Of a DNA stretch of 64,000 nucleotides, positions 1-9,030 are shown in pieces. Below the pieces are notes generated by a model, which did no database searches, was not told the DNA's origin, and saw nothing but the letters and a program-made list of their open reading frames with translations. Location of the stretch: assembly GCF_900176285.1 (NCBI RefSeq), contig NZ_FWXF01000001.1, forward strand, positions 1 through 64,000, in the 5' to 3' direction. This DNA is from Desulfacinum hydrothermale DSM 13146. GTDB taxonomy: Bacteria; Desulfobacterota; Syntrophobacteria; Syntrophobacterales; DSM-9756. Position 1 is the stretch's first letter, and each line of letters begins with the position of its first letter. Position numbers and translations under genes: made by a program.

Positions 1-1
1 C

Positions 2-133
2 GTACTGGAACGAGAACTTAAGCGTGCCAAACGCCTCGTGGGCGACTTGATGATGGACAAGGAGCTGCTTGAGATGCGAGTAGCCCGGCAGGAGGGTAAG
101 CTCCCTTTTGCACGGCAGAGGTCGAGGCGATGA
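2..133 (+). CDS. IS3-family transposase OrfA, C-terminal part (runs off the left edge)
   Basis: The open frame enters from the left edge and gives 43 residues before a TGA. The peptide is charged and helical (ERELKRAKRLVGDLMMDKELL), like the leucine-zipper end of IS3-family OrfA proteins. The next frame starts at an ATG that overlaps this stop as ATGA, the usual OrfA/OrfB arrangement in IS3 elements, where OrfAB is made by frameshifting. Family assignment rests on this architecture and the OrfB fragment that follows. The N-terminal helix-turn-helix lies outside the window, so completeness cannot be judged. Confidence 0.55.
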   Translation, partial: VLERELKRAKRLVGDLMMDKELLEMRVARQEGKLPFARQRSRR

Positions 134-300
134 GCCGGGCCTGCTCGATCTCTGTGCGGCGTCTTTATGGTAAGGCCCGGGTGTGTCGGATGTGGGGGAT
201 TCCACGTTCGACGCACTATGCGCGCCTGGAAGCTGTCCAACGCCCTACGGGCCCCTTCCGTTACCCCCATGCCTACCCGTGTTTGCCGATTCTGAACTGA
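130..300 (+). pseudogene. IS3-family transposase OrfB, truncated 5' remnant
   Basis: The frame begins MSRACSISVRRLYGKARVCR and continues with WGIPRSTHYAR, which matches the start of IS3-family OrfB (HTH_21 region before the rve integrase core). It ends at a TGA after 56 codons, so the DDE catalytic domain is missing. The last 20 residues no longer resemble the family, so the element has been cut or recombined about 100 bases in. It is a dead remnant next to another relic (the DnaA-like fragment at about 436-597), marking this edge as a scar of mobile DNA. Confidence 0.55.
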
Positions 301-435
301 TGTCATCCGATCCTTTCTCCTACCCGCCCTACACAAATTAAACAAGGGGTAGGTGACTCACCTTCATTAGCACAGAGGGTCAGTGCGTAAATGCCCGGGG
401 TGTGGCTTCGCCCCAGAAGCCTTGGGAATGGGGTG

Positions 436-597
436 GACGGATTGGGACGTGTACTCCCGGCACAGGTAACCACATACATACATAGCTACTTGGCGAGCTT
501 CCGAGATCTTCTTGTGGCTCGCTCTAAAACGGAGCTCTTCCATTCTCGCGCCAAAGTTGGCACAGACGGCTTCCGCAATGTGGGGAATGTCCAGCCC
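436..597 (-). pseudogene. DnaA domain-IV-like helix-turn-helix fragment
   Basis: Reading the minus strand just past the hutU stop, one frame gives IPHIAEAVCANFGARMEEL, then ISEARQVAMYVCGYLCREYT. This is the pattern of the DnaA C-terminal DNA-binding domain (helix, ARQVAMYL-type helix, R/K-E-x-T). The same domain occurs at the C-terminus of REP-associated Y1 transposases in this phylum. There is no start codon, no upstream domain (hutU sits there) and no conserved histidine-rich motif after it, so it is a fragment. I favour a transposase tail over real dnaA because of its size and the neighbouring IS3 debris. Confidence 0.45.
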
Positions 598-628
598 ATC
601 TCCGGAATGGGAGGCCCGCTTGGGCGAG

Positions 629-2341
629 CTATGGGAACATGTTGATCATGGGCAGTTTCACGCCGCGCTCCTGGGCCACCTGGATCGCCTTTTCGTAACT
701 GGCGTCCGCATGGCGGATGACCCCCGTGGCCGGGTCGTTTCGCAGCACCGTGGTCACCCGCACCTCGCCATCGTCCGTGCCGTCGGCCACCGTCACCTGG
801 CCGGCATGGAGGGCGTAGCCGATCCCCACGCCGCCTCCGTGATGGAAGCTCACCCAGCTGGCGCCGGAGGTGGTGTTCACCATGGCGTTCAAAAGGGGCC
901 AGTCGGCGATGGCATCAGAGCCGTCCTTCATGGCTTCCGTTTCCCGGTTGGGTGAAGCCACCGAACCGCAGTCCAGATGATCGCGGCCGATGACGATGGG
1001 GGCCTTCACGGCGCCCTTCCGCACCAGGTCGTTGAAGATCTTTCCCGCCTTGTCCCGCTCTCCGTAGCCGAGCCAGCAGATGCGGGCGGGAAGGCCCATG
1101 TGAGCCACCCGTTCCTCGGCCATCTGAAGCCAGCGCACCATGCGGGTCTTGTGGGGAAAGGCCTCCATGAGGGCGTGATCGGTCACAATGATGTCCTGGG
1201 GATCTCCGGACAGGGCCGCCCAGCGGAAGGGACCTTCGCCTTCGCAGAAGAGGGGGCGGATGTAGGCGGGGACGAACCCGGGAAAGTCGAAGGCGTTCTT
1301 TACACCCTGTTTCAGGGCCTGGCCCCGCAGGTTGTTGCCGTAGTCGAAGGCCACGGCGCCCCGGGCCTGCATGTCCAGGATCGCCCGGCAGTGCGTGGCC
1401 ATGGATTCCATGGACATCTGGATGTAGCGCTTGGGATCCGAGGTGCGCAGGGCCAGGGCTTCTTCATAGGGGAGGCCCGCCGGCACGTAGCCGTTCAGTT
1501 CGTCGTGGGCGCTCGTCTGATCGGTCACCACGTCCGGAATGAAATTCATGGCCACCATCTTGGGAAGCACTTGGGCACAATTGCCCAGAAGGCCGACGGA
1601 CAGGGGCTTCTTGGCTTCGGCCGCTTCCCGGGCCATGGCCACGGCCTGGTCCAGGTCCTCCACCATGACGTCCAAATAGCGTGTGTCCAGGCGCCGTTGG
1701 ATCCGATGCCGGTCCACCTCCACACAGATGACCACGCCTTCGTTCATGGTCACCGCCAGCGGCTGGGCGCCGCCCATGCCCCCCAGGCCGCCGGTCACGG
1801 TGATCTTTCCGGCCAGGGATCCCCCGAAGTGCTTTTCGGCCAGGGCGGCGAAGGTTTCGTAGGTTCCCTGCAGGATGCCCTGGGTGCCGATGTAGATCCA
1901 CGACCCGGCGGTCATCTGCCCGAACATGATGAGCCCCTTGGCCTCCAGTTCATGGAAGTAGTCCCACGTGGCCCAGGCGGGAACCAGATTGGCGTTGGCG
2001 ATGAGAACCCGCGGGGAAGTGGGATAGGTCTTGACGATGCCCACCGGTTTGCCCGACTGAACCAGCAGGGTCTCATCGTTTTCCAGCTCCAGGAGCGAGC
2101 GGACGAGGGCGTCGAAACATGGCCAATTGCGGGCGGCCTTGCCCGTCCCGCCATAGACGATGAGCTCGTCCGGCTTTTCGCCCGTCTCCGGGTCCAGGTT
2201 GTTGCACAGCATCCGAAGGGCCGCTTCCTGGTGCCAGCCCTTGCAATGGAGTTGGGTGCCGCGGGGTGCCTTGACCGGCCGCGGCTTGCCGCAGCCGATC
2301 TGGAGCTCTTTGAGGAGCTTTTCTTTCGCCGTGGTGCTCAT
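629..2341 (-). CDS. hutU: Urocanate hydratase (urocanase)
   Basis: Converts urocanate to 4-imidazolone-5-propionate, the second step of histidine breakdown, in the cytoplasm with tightly bound NAD+. The 570-residue length is close to the usual 550-560. Family blocks are intact: [11 protein letters not shown] near the N-terminus, [17 protein letters not shown], the glycine-rich [17 protein letters not shown]-binding stretch, [16 protein letters not shown] and [20 protein letters not shown]. The ATG follows a clear AAAGGAGGA Shine-Dalgarno. It lies 87 bases after a liv-type binding protein in the same direction, so it is probably the last gene of the transporter operon, which hints that the transporter brings in histidine or urocanate. 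No hutH, hutI or hutG is in view. Confidence 0.95.
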   Translation of the reverse strand: MSTTAKEKLLKELQIGCGKPRPVKAPRGTQLHCKGWHQEAALRMLCNNLDPETGEKPDELIVYGGTGKAARNWPCFDALVRSLLELENDETLLVQSGKPVGIVKTYPTSPRVLIANANLVPAWATWDYFHELEAKGLIMFGQMTAGSWIYIGTQGILQGTYETFAALAEKHFGGSLAGKITVTGGLGGMGGAQPLAVTMNEGVVICVEVDRHRIQRRLDTRYLDVMVEDLDQAVAMAREAAEAKKPLSVGLLGNCAQVLPKMVAMNFIPDVVTDQTSAHDELNGYVPAGLPYEEALALRTSDPKRYIQMSMESMATHCRAILDMQARGAVAFDYGNNLRGQALKQGVKNAFDFPGFVPAYIRPLFCEGEGPFRWAALSGDPQDIIVTDHALMEAFPHKTRMVRWLQMAEERVAHMGLPARICWLGYGERDKAGKIFNDLVRKGAVKAPIVIGRDHLDCGSVASPNRETEAMKDGSDAIADWPLLNAMVNTTSGASWVSFHHGGGVGIGYALHAGQVTVADGTDDGEVRVTTVLRNDPATGVIRHADASYEKAIQVAQERGVKLPMINMFP

Positions 2342-2428
2342 GAAGTGTGTCCTCCTTTTGGGAAAGATTCACATGCCCAGCCGTCCGTCACCCGTCCTCC
2401 GGTCCTATGGCGGATGACGATCGGCGGG

Positions 2429-3580
2429 TTAGGGCGTAATGATGGTGGGGTCCTTCACCACTCCGTAGTAGTGGAAGGCGCCGTCCTGGACGATCTGCAC
2501 TTGCACGTCTTTGACCACTTCGCCCGCCGGGGTGAAGCCCTGGACCACGCCCGTAAGGCCGTTGTAGTTCTGGGTGGCCGCCAGGGCGTCTCGAACGGCG
2601 GCGCCGTCCGTGCTTCCGGCCCGGCGGATGGCGTCACACAGGAGCATGAAGGCGTCATAGGCGGAGGCGCCCACCATGTCCGGTTCGATCTGGTAACGTT
2701 CCCGGTAGAGCTTCAGGAACTCCTGAACCTCCGGACGGGGATCGTCCCGGTTCAGGTTGGTCACGATGAGGAATCCCTCGGCGGCCTTGCCCGCGATCTC
2801 CAAAAACTTGGGCGAGTCCGCTCCTTCTTCGCCGAAGAGGGTGGCCGAGATGCCCATCTCACGGGCCTGGCTTACGATGGGACCGGTCTGAAAGTAGTAG
2901 CCGCTGGCAAAGATGAGATCCGGATCCTTTTCCTTGATGGCGGCCAGGTAGGGCTTGAAGTCCTTTTCCTTGAAGGGATAGGCCTGTTCATAGACCAGCT
3001 CCACGCCCGGTGCCTTCTTGGAAAGATATTCCTTGAAACCGGCGGCCAGGGTGCGGCCGAAGTCGTTGTCGCTGGTGATCAGGGCGATCTTCTTGGCCTT
3101 CAGTTGGTGCACGGCCACATGGGCCGCCGCCCGGCCTTCCACCATGCCCAGGAAGCCGTTTCGAAAACAGTAATCCCCCGCCTTGGTGATGTCCGGATGG
3201 ACGGCATAGGCGGCGATGAAAGGAATCTCTTCTTCCTGAAAGAGGGGTGCCACCGCGCGGCTGGGGGTGCTGTAGGATCCGCCCACGACGCCCACCACCC
3301 GGTCGCGTTGGATGAGCTTCTGGGCCAGCCCCACGGCCTCCTTGCCGTCGGCCCGGTCGTCATAGGCCACCAGCTCCACCTGTTTTCCCAGGATGCCGCC
3401 CTCCTTGTTGACCTTCTCCACGGCCAGCTTCACCGAATTGAGAACGCTGGCGCCGTCGGCCGCGGCGAATCCGGTGAGCGGGGCCAGCAGGCCGATCTTG
3501 ACCGTATCGGCCGCCTGAGCGGCGCCCAATGGGAAAAGCACCAAAGACAAGGCCAGGGTCCAAAGCGCGAATCTCTTCAT
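2429..3580 (-). CDS. livK: Branched-chain/hydrophobic amino-acid type ABC transporter substrate-binding protein
   Basis: Periplasmic ligand-binding protein of a HAAT (Liv) importer, 383 residues. The start is the ATG at 3580, preceded by AAAGGAGGTGGC; the frame is open further upstream but without a better site. A signal peptide (MKRFALWTLALSLVLF... AQA) is cut before ADTVKIGLLAPLTG, the typical first strand of the Peripla_BP_6 fold. The conserved GGSYSTPSRAVAPLFQEE and DNDFGRTLAAGFKEYL stretches are present. It follows livF after 98 bases, with an imperfect GC hairpin (about 3630-3647) between them. The ligand cannot be read from sequence; proximity to hutU suggests an imidazole compound such as histidine or urocanate, which is inference. 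Confidence 0.9.
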   Translation of the reverse strand: MKRFALWTLALSLVLFPLGAAQAADTVKIGLLAPLTGFAAADGASVLNSVKLAVEKVNKEGGILGKQVELVAYDDRADGKEAVGLAQKLIQRDRVVGVVGGSYSTPSRAVAPLFQEEEIPFIAAYAVHPDITKAGDYCFRNGFLGMVEGRAAAHVAVHQLKAKKIALITSDNDFGRTLAAGFKEYLSKKAPGVELVYEQAYPFKEKDFKPYLAAIKEKDPDLIFASGYYFQTGPIVSQAREMGISATLFGEEGADSPKFLEIAGKAAEGFLIVTNLNRDDPRPEVQEFLKLYRERYQIEPDMVGASAYDAFMLLCDAIRRAGSTDGAAVRDALAATQNYNGLTGVVQGFTPAGEVVKDVQVQIVQDGAFHYYGVVKDPTIITP

Positions 3581-3678
3581 GACAGCCACCTCCTTTGCGG
3601 AATGTGGGAAAGCTATGATGCGGACTCCAGGGGCGGTCCGCCCTGCCAAAGCGACCGTTCGGGGCCCTGCTGCCCCGT

Positions 3679-4416
3679 TCATTGTCGCTTTGCTTCCTCT
3701 TCCCGGGCAAGTCCCAGATAGGCCTTCCGGATGTCGGGGTTGTTCAGCAGATCCTTGGCCGGACCTTCCATCACCACCGATCCGGTTTCCAGCACATAGG
3801 CGCGGTGGGAGATTTCCAGAGACGCCCGGGCGTTTTGCTCCACCAGCAAGATGGTGAGGCCCAGGTCCCGGTTCAGGGATTGCAACAGGTCGAAGACCTG
3901 GTCCACCAGTTTGGGCATGAGCCCCATGGAGATTTCGTCCACCAGAAGGAGCCTGGGATCGGAGATGAGGGCCCGAGCGATGGCCAGCTGCTGTTGTTCG
4001 CCGCCGGAAAGGGTCTGGGCCGGCTGGTCACGGCGTTCTTCCAGGATGGGAAAAAGCTCGTAAAGCCATCGGAGGCGCCCGTCCAGGTCGATCTTTTTCC
4101 GCAGGCCGTAGGCCCCTGTCAGGAGGTTTTCAAACACGGACAGCCGGGGGAAGACCCGGGCCCGCTCGGGAACCAGGCGAATGCCTCCATGGGCCCGCTT
4201 GTGGGCGGGAACCGCTGTGATCTCCTGGCCGTGGAAGCGGATGGATCCCCTGCGAGCGGGCACCAGGCCCATGAGGCCGTTCAGGATGGAGGTCTTGCCG
4301 GCTCCGTTGGCCCCGATGATGGACACCAGTTCCCCCTCTTCCACCACAAAGTCCACCCCGTGCACGGCCCGCACATCCCCGTAGGAGATTTCCAGTCGGT
4401 TCACCTCAAGCAACAC
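3679..4416 (-). CDS. livF: Liv-type ABC transporter ATP-binding protein LivF
   Basis: Second ATPase of the HAAT transporter, 245 residues. Walker A is GANGAGKTS, the ABC signature is LSGGEQQQLAIARAL and Walker B is LLLVDEISMGL; the LivF-specific block GIRLVPERARVFPRLSVFENL is intact. The start is most likely the GTG at 4416, preceded by GGGAGG, which overlaps the end of livG by 11 bases; the open frame extends further but only as a shadow inside livG. Works as a heterodimer with LivG on the LivHM permease at the inner membrane. Confidence 0.92.
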   Translation of the reverse strand: MLLEVNRLEISYGDVRAVHGVDFVVEEGELVSIIGANGAGKTSILNGLMGLVPARRGSIRFHGQEITAVPAHKRAHGGIRLVPERARVFPRLSVFENLLTGAYGLRKKIDLDGRLRWLYELFPILEERRDQPAQTLSGGEQQQLAIARALISDPRLLLVDEISMGLMPKLVDQVFDLLQSLNRDLGLTILLVEQNARASLEISHRAYVLETGSVVMEGPAKDLLNNPDIRKAYLGLAREEEAKRQ

Positions 4417-5173
4417 GGGAGCTCCCTCCCCGTCCCAGATAGGCTTCGATGACCCGTGGATCGCGGGCGATCTCCGCCGGAAGGCCTTCGGCGATCTTGC
4501 GGCCGTGATCCAAAACCACGATGCGGTCCGAAAGCTCCATGGCCACGCGCATGTTGTGTTCGATGAGCAGGACGGAAATGCCGTCCCGACGGATGGAGGC
4601 CACCAGATCCATGAGCGGGGCAATCTCTTCTTCGCGCAGGCCGGAAAAGGATTCATCCAGCAGAATGAGCCGGTAGCCGACCGCCAGCGCCCGGGCGATC
4701 TCCAGGCGCCGCAAGTGGCCCAGCGGCAAAAGCCCCGCCTTGCGATCCGCTTCCTTGCCCAGGCCCACCCTTTCCAGCAGCTCCATGGCCTTTTCCCTCA
4801 CGGCCGTTCCCGTCCAGCTGCCGAAGGATCGGGTCAAGCTCTGGTAGCGATGGACTCCGCTGGCCACCATCACGTTGTCCAGAACACTCAGATCGGAAAA
4901 AGGCTTCACGATCTGAAAGGTTCTACCCAGCCCCAGGGAGGCCATTCGGTGGGGGGGCAGGCCGTCGGATCGGATGCCCGCAAAGTGAATCTCCCCCGCC
5001 GTGGGGGCGTACACGCCGGAGATGAGATGAAAACAGACCGTCTTACCGGCCCCGTTGGGCCCCAGCAGGCCGAGGATTTCCCGCTCGTGCAGGTCGAAGC
5101 TCACCCCGTCCACAGCCCGCAGTCCGCCGAAATGCTTGACCAAATCACGGACGCGTAAGAGCACCCCACTCAT
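4406..5173 (-). CDS. livG: Liv-type ABC transporter ATP-binding protein LivG
   Basis: ATPase subunit of 255 residues. Walker A is LLGPNGAGKTV, with the LivG hallmark LGRTFQIVKPFSDLSVLDNVMVA and a Walker B region (LILLDESFSGL). The signature motif is degenerate (LLPLGHLRRLEIARALA instead of the usual LSYGQQRRLEIARALA): the LSxGQ core reads LPLGH. That is unusual and could weaken ATP sandwiching at one site while LivF keeps a full signature. Also odd is SFSGLREEE where most homologues have P-A-G-L. The ATG overlaps the livM stop (ATGA), showing translational coupling. Confidence 0.9.
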   Translation of the reverse strand: MSGVLLRVRDLVKHFGGLRAVDGVSFDLHEREILGLLGPNGAGKTVCFHLISGVYAPTAGEIHFAGIRSDGLPPHRMASLGLGRTFQIVKPFSDLSVLDNVMVASGVHRYQSLTRSFGSWTGTAVREKAMELLERVGLGKEADRKAGLLPLGHLRRLEIARALAVGYRLILLDESFSGLREEEIAPLMDLVASIRRDGISVLLIEHNMRVAMELSDRIVVLDHGRKIAEGLPAEIARDPRVIEAYLGRGGSSRVA

Positions 5174-6060
5174 CGCGGCGCCTCCTTTCCGGGGACCAGC
5201 CTGGACAGAATGCGTCTGACCAGGCTCGCTTCACCCAACAGACCGCCGGGCTGAAAGCGGATCATGACCAGCAGAAGCAGCGTGTAGAGAAGAAAACGGA
5301 TCTCCAAAAGCGGCCGGAACAGCTCCGGCAGGCTCACCAGGATCAGCGCCCCCAGCACCGGCCCCCACAACGTGCCCATCCCGCCCAAAACGATCATGGA
5401 AAGCAGCATGACCGAGACGGGAAAGCTGAAGTCGCCGGCGCTGATAAAGCGCATGAAGTGGGCATAGAGGGCGCCGCCCAGGCCGGCCATGGCCGTTCCC
5501 AGAACAAAGGCCAGCAGCTTGAACCGCACGGGAGAGATCCCCATGCTGGCCGCCGCGGTTTCATCTTCGCGGAGTGCGAAACAGGCCAGGCCCGCCCAGC
5601 TTCGAGTGAACCACCGGCAGACGAGCAGGACCAAAAGCAGGAAGACCAGGCACAGGATCAGGTAGGGCAGGCCCTTCATCTTCACATGAAAAAAGGTCAC
5701 CCGAGGAATGCCGCCGATACCCAGGGCGCCGCCGAAGAAGGGGATGTAGAGGAAGACGGCTTCCACGATGAAGTTGATACCGATGGTGGTGATGGCCAGG
5801 AAATCGTCGCGCACCCGCAGGCTGGGAATGCCCAGCAAGAGGCCCACCAGGCCCGTTGTGGCGATCACCAGAGGCAAGGCGGTCCAAAAGGTGAGCCCCG
5901 CCTTGGTGGTCAGCAGTGCCGAGGCATAGGCGCCGATGCCGAAGAAGGCGGCGTGGCCCAGGGAAATTTGGCCCGCGTAGCCCACCACCACGTTGAGGCC
6001 GCAGGCGACGATGGATTGGATGGCCACCAGGGTGGCGACCGTGATGACGTACGCGTTCAT
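5170..6060 (-). CDS. livM: Liv-type ABC transporter permease LivM
   Basis: Inner-membrane permease of 296 residues with about eight to nine hydrophobic segments. The conserved NVVVGYAGQISLGHAAFFGIGAYA block near the N-terminus and the LREDETAAASMGI coupling loop, where the ATPase docks, identify LivM. A second family block, VLGGMGTLWGPVLGA, lies near the C-terminus. It follows livH after 7 bases and overlaps livG by 4, so it is in the middle of a tightly packed operon. Confidence 0.93.
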   Translation of the reverse strand: MNAYVITVATLVAIQSIVACGLNVVVGYAGQISLGHAAFFGIGAYASALLTTKAGLTFWTALPLVIATTGLVGLLLGIPSLRVRDDFLAITTIGINFIVEAVFLYIPFFGGALGIGGIPRVTFFHVKMKGLPYLILCLVFLLLVLLVCRWFTRSWAGLACFALREDETAAASMGISPVRFKLLAFVLGTAMAGLGGALYAHFMRFISAGDFSFPVSVMLLSMIVLGGMGTLWGPVLGALILVSLPELFRPLLEIRFLLYTLLLLVMIRFQPGGLLGEASLVRRILSRLVPGKEAPR

Positions 6061-6067
6061 GGCACCC

Positions 6068-6931
6068 TCACCGCGAACCGAACAGACCTTCGGAGCGCCA
6101 CATGAGCACCGCGATCATGGCCAGGAAGGCCAGGGCGTCCCGGGGAAGCGGAATGTGGGCGTAGCCGATCAGGAGCGTTTCCGCAATGCCGAGGAGCAGT
6201 GAGGCCGCCACGGCGCCTGGCACGGAACCCAGACCTCCCACCACGATGATGGCCAGGGTCTTGTAAGCCGGGACGGACCCCATGGTGGAATAGACCTGGT
6301 TGTAGTAGATACCCACCAGGACGCCGGCCACAGCGGCGATGGCGGAACCGACGGCGAAGGTGAAACTGATCACCGCATGGCTGTTGATGCCCATGGCATC
6401 TGCAATGGCCAGGTCCTGGGAGACGGCCCGCATGGCCAGGCCGGTCTCCGTGCGCGTGGTGAGAAACCACAGAAAGGCCAGGATGGCCGCCGTGATGCAC
6501 AGGATTCCCGTCACCGAGGAAGGCACGTCCACGCCCAGTACGTGCAGGGCCGGGAAGCGGAGTTGAGCCGGGAAGGTGAGAATGTAGGGGCCGGCCACCA
6601 GGCGGCACACTTCCTCCAAGGCCAGTAAGATGGCGATGCTGGCGATGAGCGGCACATAGGGTGGGTACTTCAGCAGAGGAAAATAGATCAGCCGTTCGAT
6701 GGCCACTCCCAGGACGGCGCACCCCGCTATGGCACCTGCGCAGCCCACCAGCAGGCTTCCGGACATTTTGAAAAAGAGCAGCCCCAGGTAGGCGCCCACG
6801 GTGTAGACGGCGGCGTGCGCCACATGGAGAATGCGCAGGATGCCGTAAACCAGGGCCAAACCCAGGGTGACCAGGGCGTAGATGGATCCGATGGCCACGC
6901 CGTTTAGCAGCTGCTCCAAAAACAGATGCAT
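6068..6931 (-). CDS. livH: Liv-type ABC transporter permease LivH
   Basis: First gene of the liv operon, 287 residues, polytopic membrane protein. N-terminal LLNGVAIGSIYALVTLGLALVYG is characteristic of LivH, as are AVSQDLAIADAMGI (the ATPase-coupling loop) and VVGGLGSVPGAVAASLLLG near the end. The ATG at 6931 is preceded by GAGGA about ten bases away. A sigma-70-like promoter sits 44-73 bases upstream. With LivM it forms the translocation channel. Confidence 0.93.
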   Translation of the reverse strand: MHLFLEQLLNGVAIGSIYALVTLGLALVYGILRILHVAHAAVYTVGAYLGLLFFKMSGSLLVGCAGAIAGCAVLGVAIERLIYFPLLKYPPYVPLIASIAILLALEEVCRLVAGPYILTFPAQLRFPALHVLGVDVPSSVTGILCITAAILAFLWFLTTRTETGLAMRAVSQDLAIADAMGINSHAVISFTFAVGSAIAAVAGVLVGIYYNQVYSTMGSVPAYKTLAIIVVGGLGSVPGAVAASLLLGIAETLLIGYAHIPLPRDALAFLAMIAVLMWRSEGLFGSR

Positions 6932-6974
6932 GGGCGGTTTGTCCTCATTAATTATTTTTCACAAGAGTGCGTGC

Positions 6975-7004
6975 ACCATACAGAAGGGGGCTTTCAGACG
7001 TCAA
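6975..7004 (-). promoter_or_regulatory. Putative sigma-70 promoter of livH operon
   Basis: On the minus strand TTGACG (6999-7004) is followed after 18 bases by TATGGT (6975-6980). Four of six -10 positions and five of six -35 positions fit the consensus. It points into livH, 44 bases upstream of its ATG, in the 159-base divergent spacer shared with mqnB. Confidence 0.5.
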
Positions 7005-7035
7005 GGTTTGTGAGCAAACGTTCAAGGTGGACGAA

Positions 7036-7064
7036 TTGACACTTATTGAACCGTCTTGATAGGT
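7036..7064 (+). promoter_or_regulatory. Putative promoter of mqnB (-35 perfect, -10 weak)
   Basis: A perfect TTGACA (7036-7041) is followed after 16 bases by GATAGG (7058-7063), a poor -10. The mqnB ATG at 7091 and its AAGGGGGG ribosome-binding site lie just downstream. The -35 is convincing, but the -10 is weak enough that an activator or another start site may be needed. Confidence 0.35.
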
Positions 7065-7090
7065 TGCGCCAACCAAGGGGGGCAACATCC

Positions 7091-7897
7091 ATGGAAGCGA
7101 ACAAGCACCGCACAGGTTCCGTGCTCGTGCTGGGGGCGGTGGCATCGGAAATCCTGCCCCTGGTCCGTCGTCTGGTCCACCCCCACCGGGAAACCACACC
7201 TTTCGGAACGGTGTGGAAAGGAACCCTGGAGGGAGTCCGGGTGGCGGCGGCGGTCACCGGGATCGGCAAGGTGAATGCCGCGGGGGCCGCCGTATGGCTC
7301 CTGGAACGGTGTCGTCCCCGGATGGTTTGCGTGGTGGGAAGTGCCGGGGCGTACCCAGGGGCTCCACTGCGAATCGGGGACGTGCTGGTGGCCTCCGAGG
7401 TGCAGGCCGGGGATGAGGGGGTATGGACCTCGGAGGGAATCCGGTCCATGCGCGCCATCGGACTTGCCCTGGCCCACCAGGAAGGCCTCCCCGTCTTCGG
7501 CCGTTTTTCCTTGCACCAAAGCCCCTGGTACCGTTGGGTTCGGGCGGTCACGCCCGAAGGGGACCTGGACACGTTTCGCCTTCGATACGGGCCACTCGTC
7601 ACCGTGGGAATGGTAAGCGGTGACGAAAGAATCGCCTTGCAGCGTTTTTCCCGCTATGATGCCTGGGCGGAAGACATGGAAGGGAGCGGGGTGGTGCAGG
7701 TCTGCCTCCACTACGGGGTGCCGGTTTTGCAATGCCGGGGGATCAGTAACTGGGCCGGAACGCGGGACAAGGCTCGGTGGCGTCTGGAAGAAGCCCTGGC
7801 CCATTGCCATGAAGTCATCCAAAAGTGGTTCCAGGCCGGCTTGCCTTTGGAAAGCCCAGAAAACTCCATCGCGGTGGCCGGTGACGATCAGGCATGA
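7091..7897 (+). CDS. mqnB: Futalosine hydrolase
   Basis: Nucleoside phosphorylase-fold protein of 268 residues that cleaves futalosine to dehypoxanthine futalosine and hypoxanthine in the futalosine route to menaquinone. The PNP_UDP fold shows as the GAVASEI start, the TGIGKVNAAGAAVWLLE block, CVVGSAGAYPGAPLRIGDV and the C-terminal EDMEGSGVVQVCLHYGVPVLQCRGISN, where the Met-Glu-Gly motif binds the ribose. An ATG at 7091 after AAGGGGGG is preferred over the in-frame start 45 bases upstream, which lacks a ribosome-binding site. mqnD follows 257 bases later, which supports MqnB over a generic MTA/SAH nucleosidase. Confidence 0.88.
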   Translation: MEANKHRTGSVLVLGAVASEILPLVRRLVHPHRETTPFGTVWKGTLEGVRVAAAVTGIGKVNAAGAAVWLLERCRPRMVCVVGSAGAYPGAPLRIGDVLVASEVQAGDEGVWTSEGIRSMRAIGLALAHQEGLPVFGRFSLHQSPWYRWVRAVTPEGDLDTFRLRYGPLVTVGMVSGDERIALQRFSRYDAWAEDMEGSGVVQVCLHYGVPVLQCRGISNWAGTRDKARWRLEEALAHCHEVIQKWFQAGLPLESPENSIAVAGDDQA

Positions 7898-8154
7898 CGA
7901 CCGGGATGGAGGCCGGGCACCGGCGCCCGAGCGCCAAGTTGAGGCGGCTGCGGCGTTGCCTCCGGCGGGGAATCGTCTTGCACGGGTCGGGGCGACGGCA
8001 CGGTGCTGTTTCTCAGGGCTGGACGCCCCGTTGCCCTTTACGAGCGGTGTCCGGGGTGGTCTCTTGTTGAGCGGCCTTTTGGGGACCGCCACCCGCGAAC
8101 GAATCATGGATTGAAACACACAAACCCACTTCTCAGGTGAAACGGACGGTAGCA

Positions 8155-9012
8155 ATGGACCGACCCCTTTCTCTCGGCTATTCCCCCTGTCCCAACGACA
8201 CCTTCATCTTCAGCGGCATCGCCTTGGGCCGGGTTCCGGGTTCACAACGGGTTTCCGAGCCCTTTCTGGCCGACGTGGAAGTGCTCAATCAGAAGGCACG
8301 ACAGGGCGAGCTGGACGTCACCAAGATCTCCTTCAACGCCCTGGTCCACTGCCTGGACCACTACTGGTTGCTCCGTTCCGGAGGTGCCCTGGGGCGTGGC
8401 TGCGGCCCGCTCCTGGTGACCGGGAAACCCTGCACCCTGGAAGATCTTCGCCGGGCCACGGTGGCCATTCCCGGGCGCCTGACCACGGCCAACCTCTTGC
8501 TGGAGCTCCTGGGCGCCTGCCAGGGGCCGCGGGTGGAGATGTCCTTCGAACAGGTCATGCCGGCCGTGGCGTCGGGGGCGGTGGAAGCGGGCGTGGTGAT
8601 TCACGAAGGGCGCTTCACCTACGAAGGCTTGGGCCTGCACCTGGCGTTGGACCTGGGGGCCTGGTGGGAAGAGACCACGGGCTTGCCCTTGCCGCTGGGG
8701 TGCATCGTCATCCGTCGCGATCTGGGCCGTGAGGCGGCTCGCCGGATGGACGAGGCCATCGTCAGCAGCCTGGACTGGGCTCGACGGCATGAAGACGAAG
8801 CGTGGCCCTACATCCGCCGGCATGCCCAGGAGATGGATCCCCAGGTGATCCATCGGCACATTGAAACCTTCGTGAACGATTTCAGCCGGAATGTGGGGCC
8901 GGAAGGAGAACAGGCCATCCGGAGGCTGCTGGAGCAAGCGGCCCGCGCGGCCGACGTGAAGATTCCGGACCGGCCCCTCTTTTGGGATTCCCAAGAACCC
9001 CGATCGCAATGA
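8155..9012 (+). CDS. mqnD: 1,4-dihydroxy-6-naphthoate synthase
   Basis: Converts cyclic dehypoxanthine futalosine to 1,4-dihydroxy-6-naphthoate, the last ring-forming step of the futalosine pathway. The hallmark SPCPNDTFIF occurs near the N-terminus, followed by DVTKISFNALVH and GCGPLLVT as in the MqnA/MqnD periplasmic-binding-like fold. The catalytic-site region VEAGVVIHEGRFTY with its conserved histidine is intact. The ATG at 8155 gives 285 residues, the family length; an in-frame GTG at 8137 adds six residues but has no ribosome-binding site. mqnA, mqnC and mqnE are not in the window. Confidence 0.92.
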   Translation: MDRPLSLGYSPCPNDTFIFSGIALGRVPGSQRVSEPFLADVEVLNQKARQGELDVTKISFNALVHCLDHYWLLRSGGALGRGCGPLLVTGKPCTLEDLRRATVAIPGRLTTANLLLELLGACQGPRVEMSFEQVMPAVASGAVEAGVVIHEGRFTYEGLGLHLALDLGAWWEETTGLPLPLGCIVIRRDLGREAARRMDEAIVSSLDWARRHEDEAWPYIRRHAQEMDPQVIHRHIETFVNDFSRNVGPEGEQAIRRLLEQAARAADVKIPDRPLFWDSQEPRSQ

Positions 9013-9030
9013 GGTTGTGTGGAGAAGATC

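Noticed and set aside
8137-8154. GTG at 8137 as the mqnD start
   Set aside because: No Shine-Dalgarno upstream, and the ATG at 8155 gives the usual N-terminus directly before the SPCPNDTF motif.
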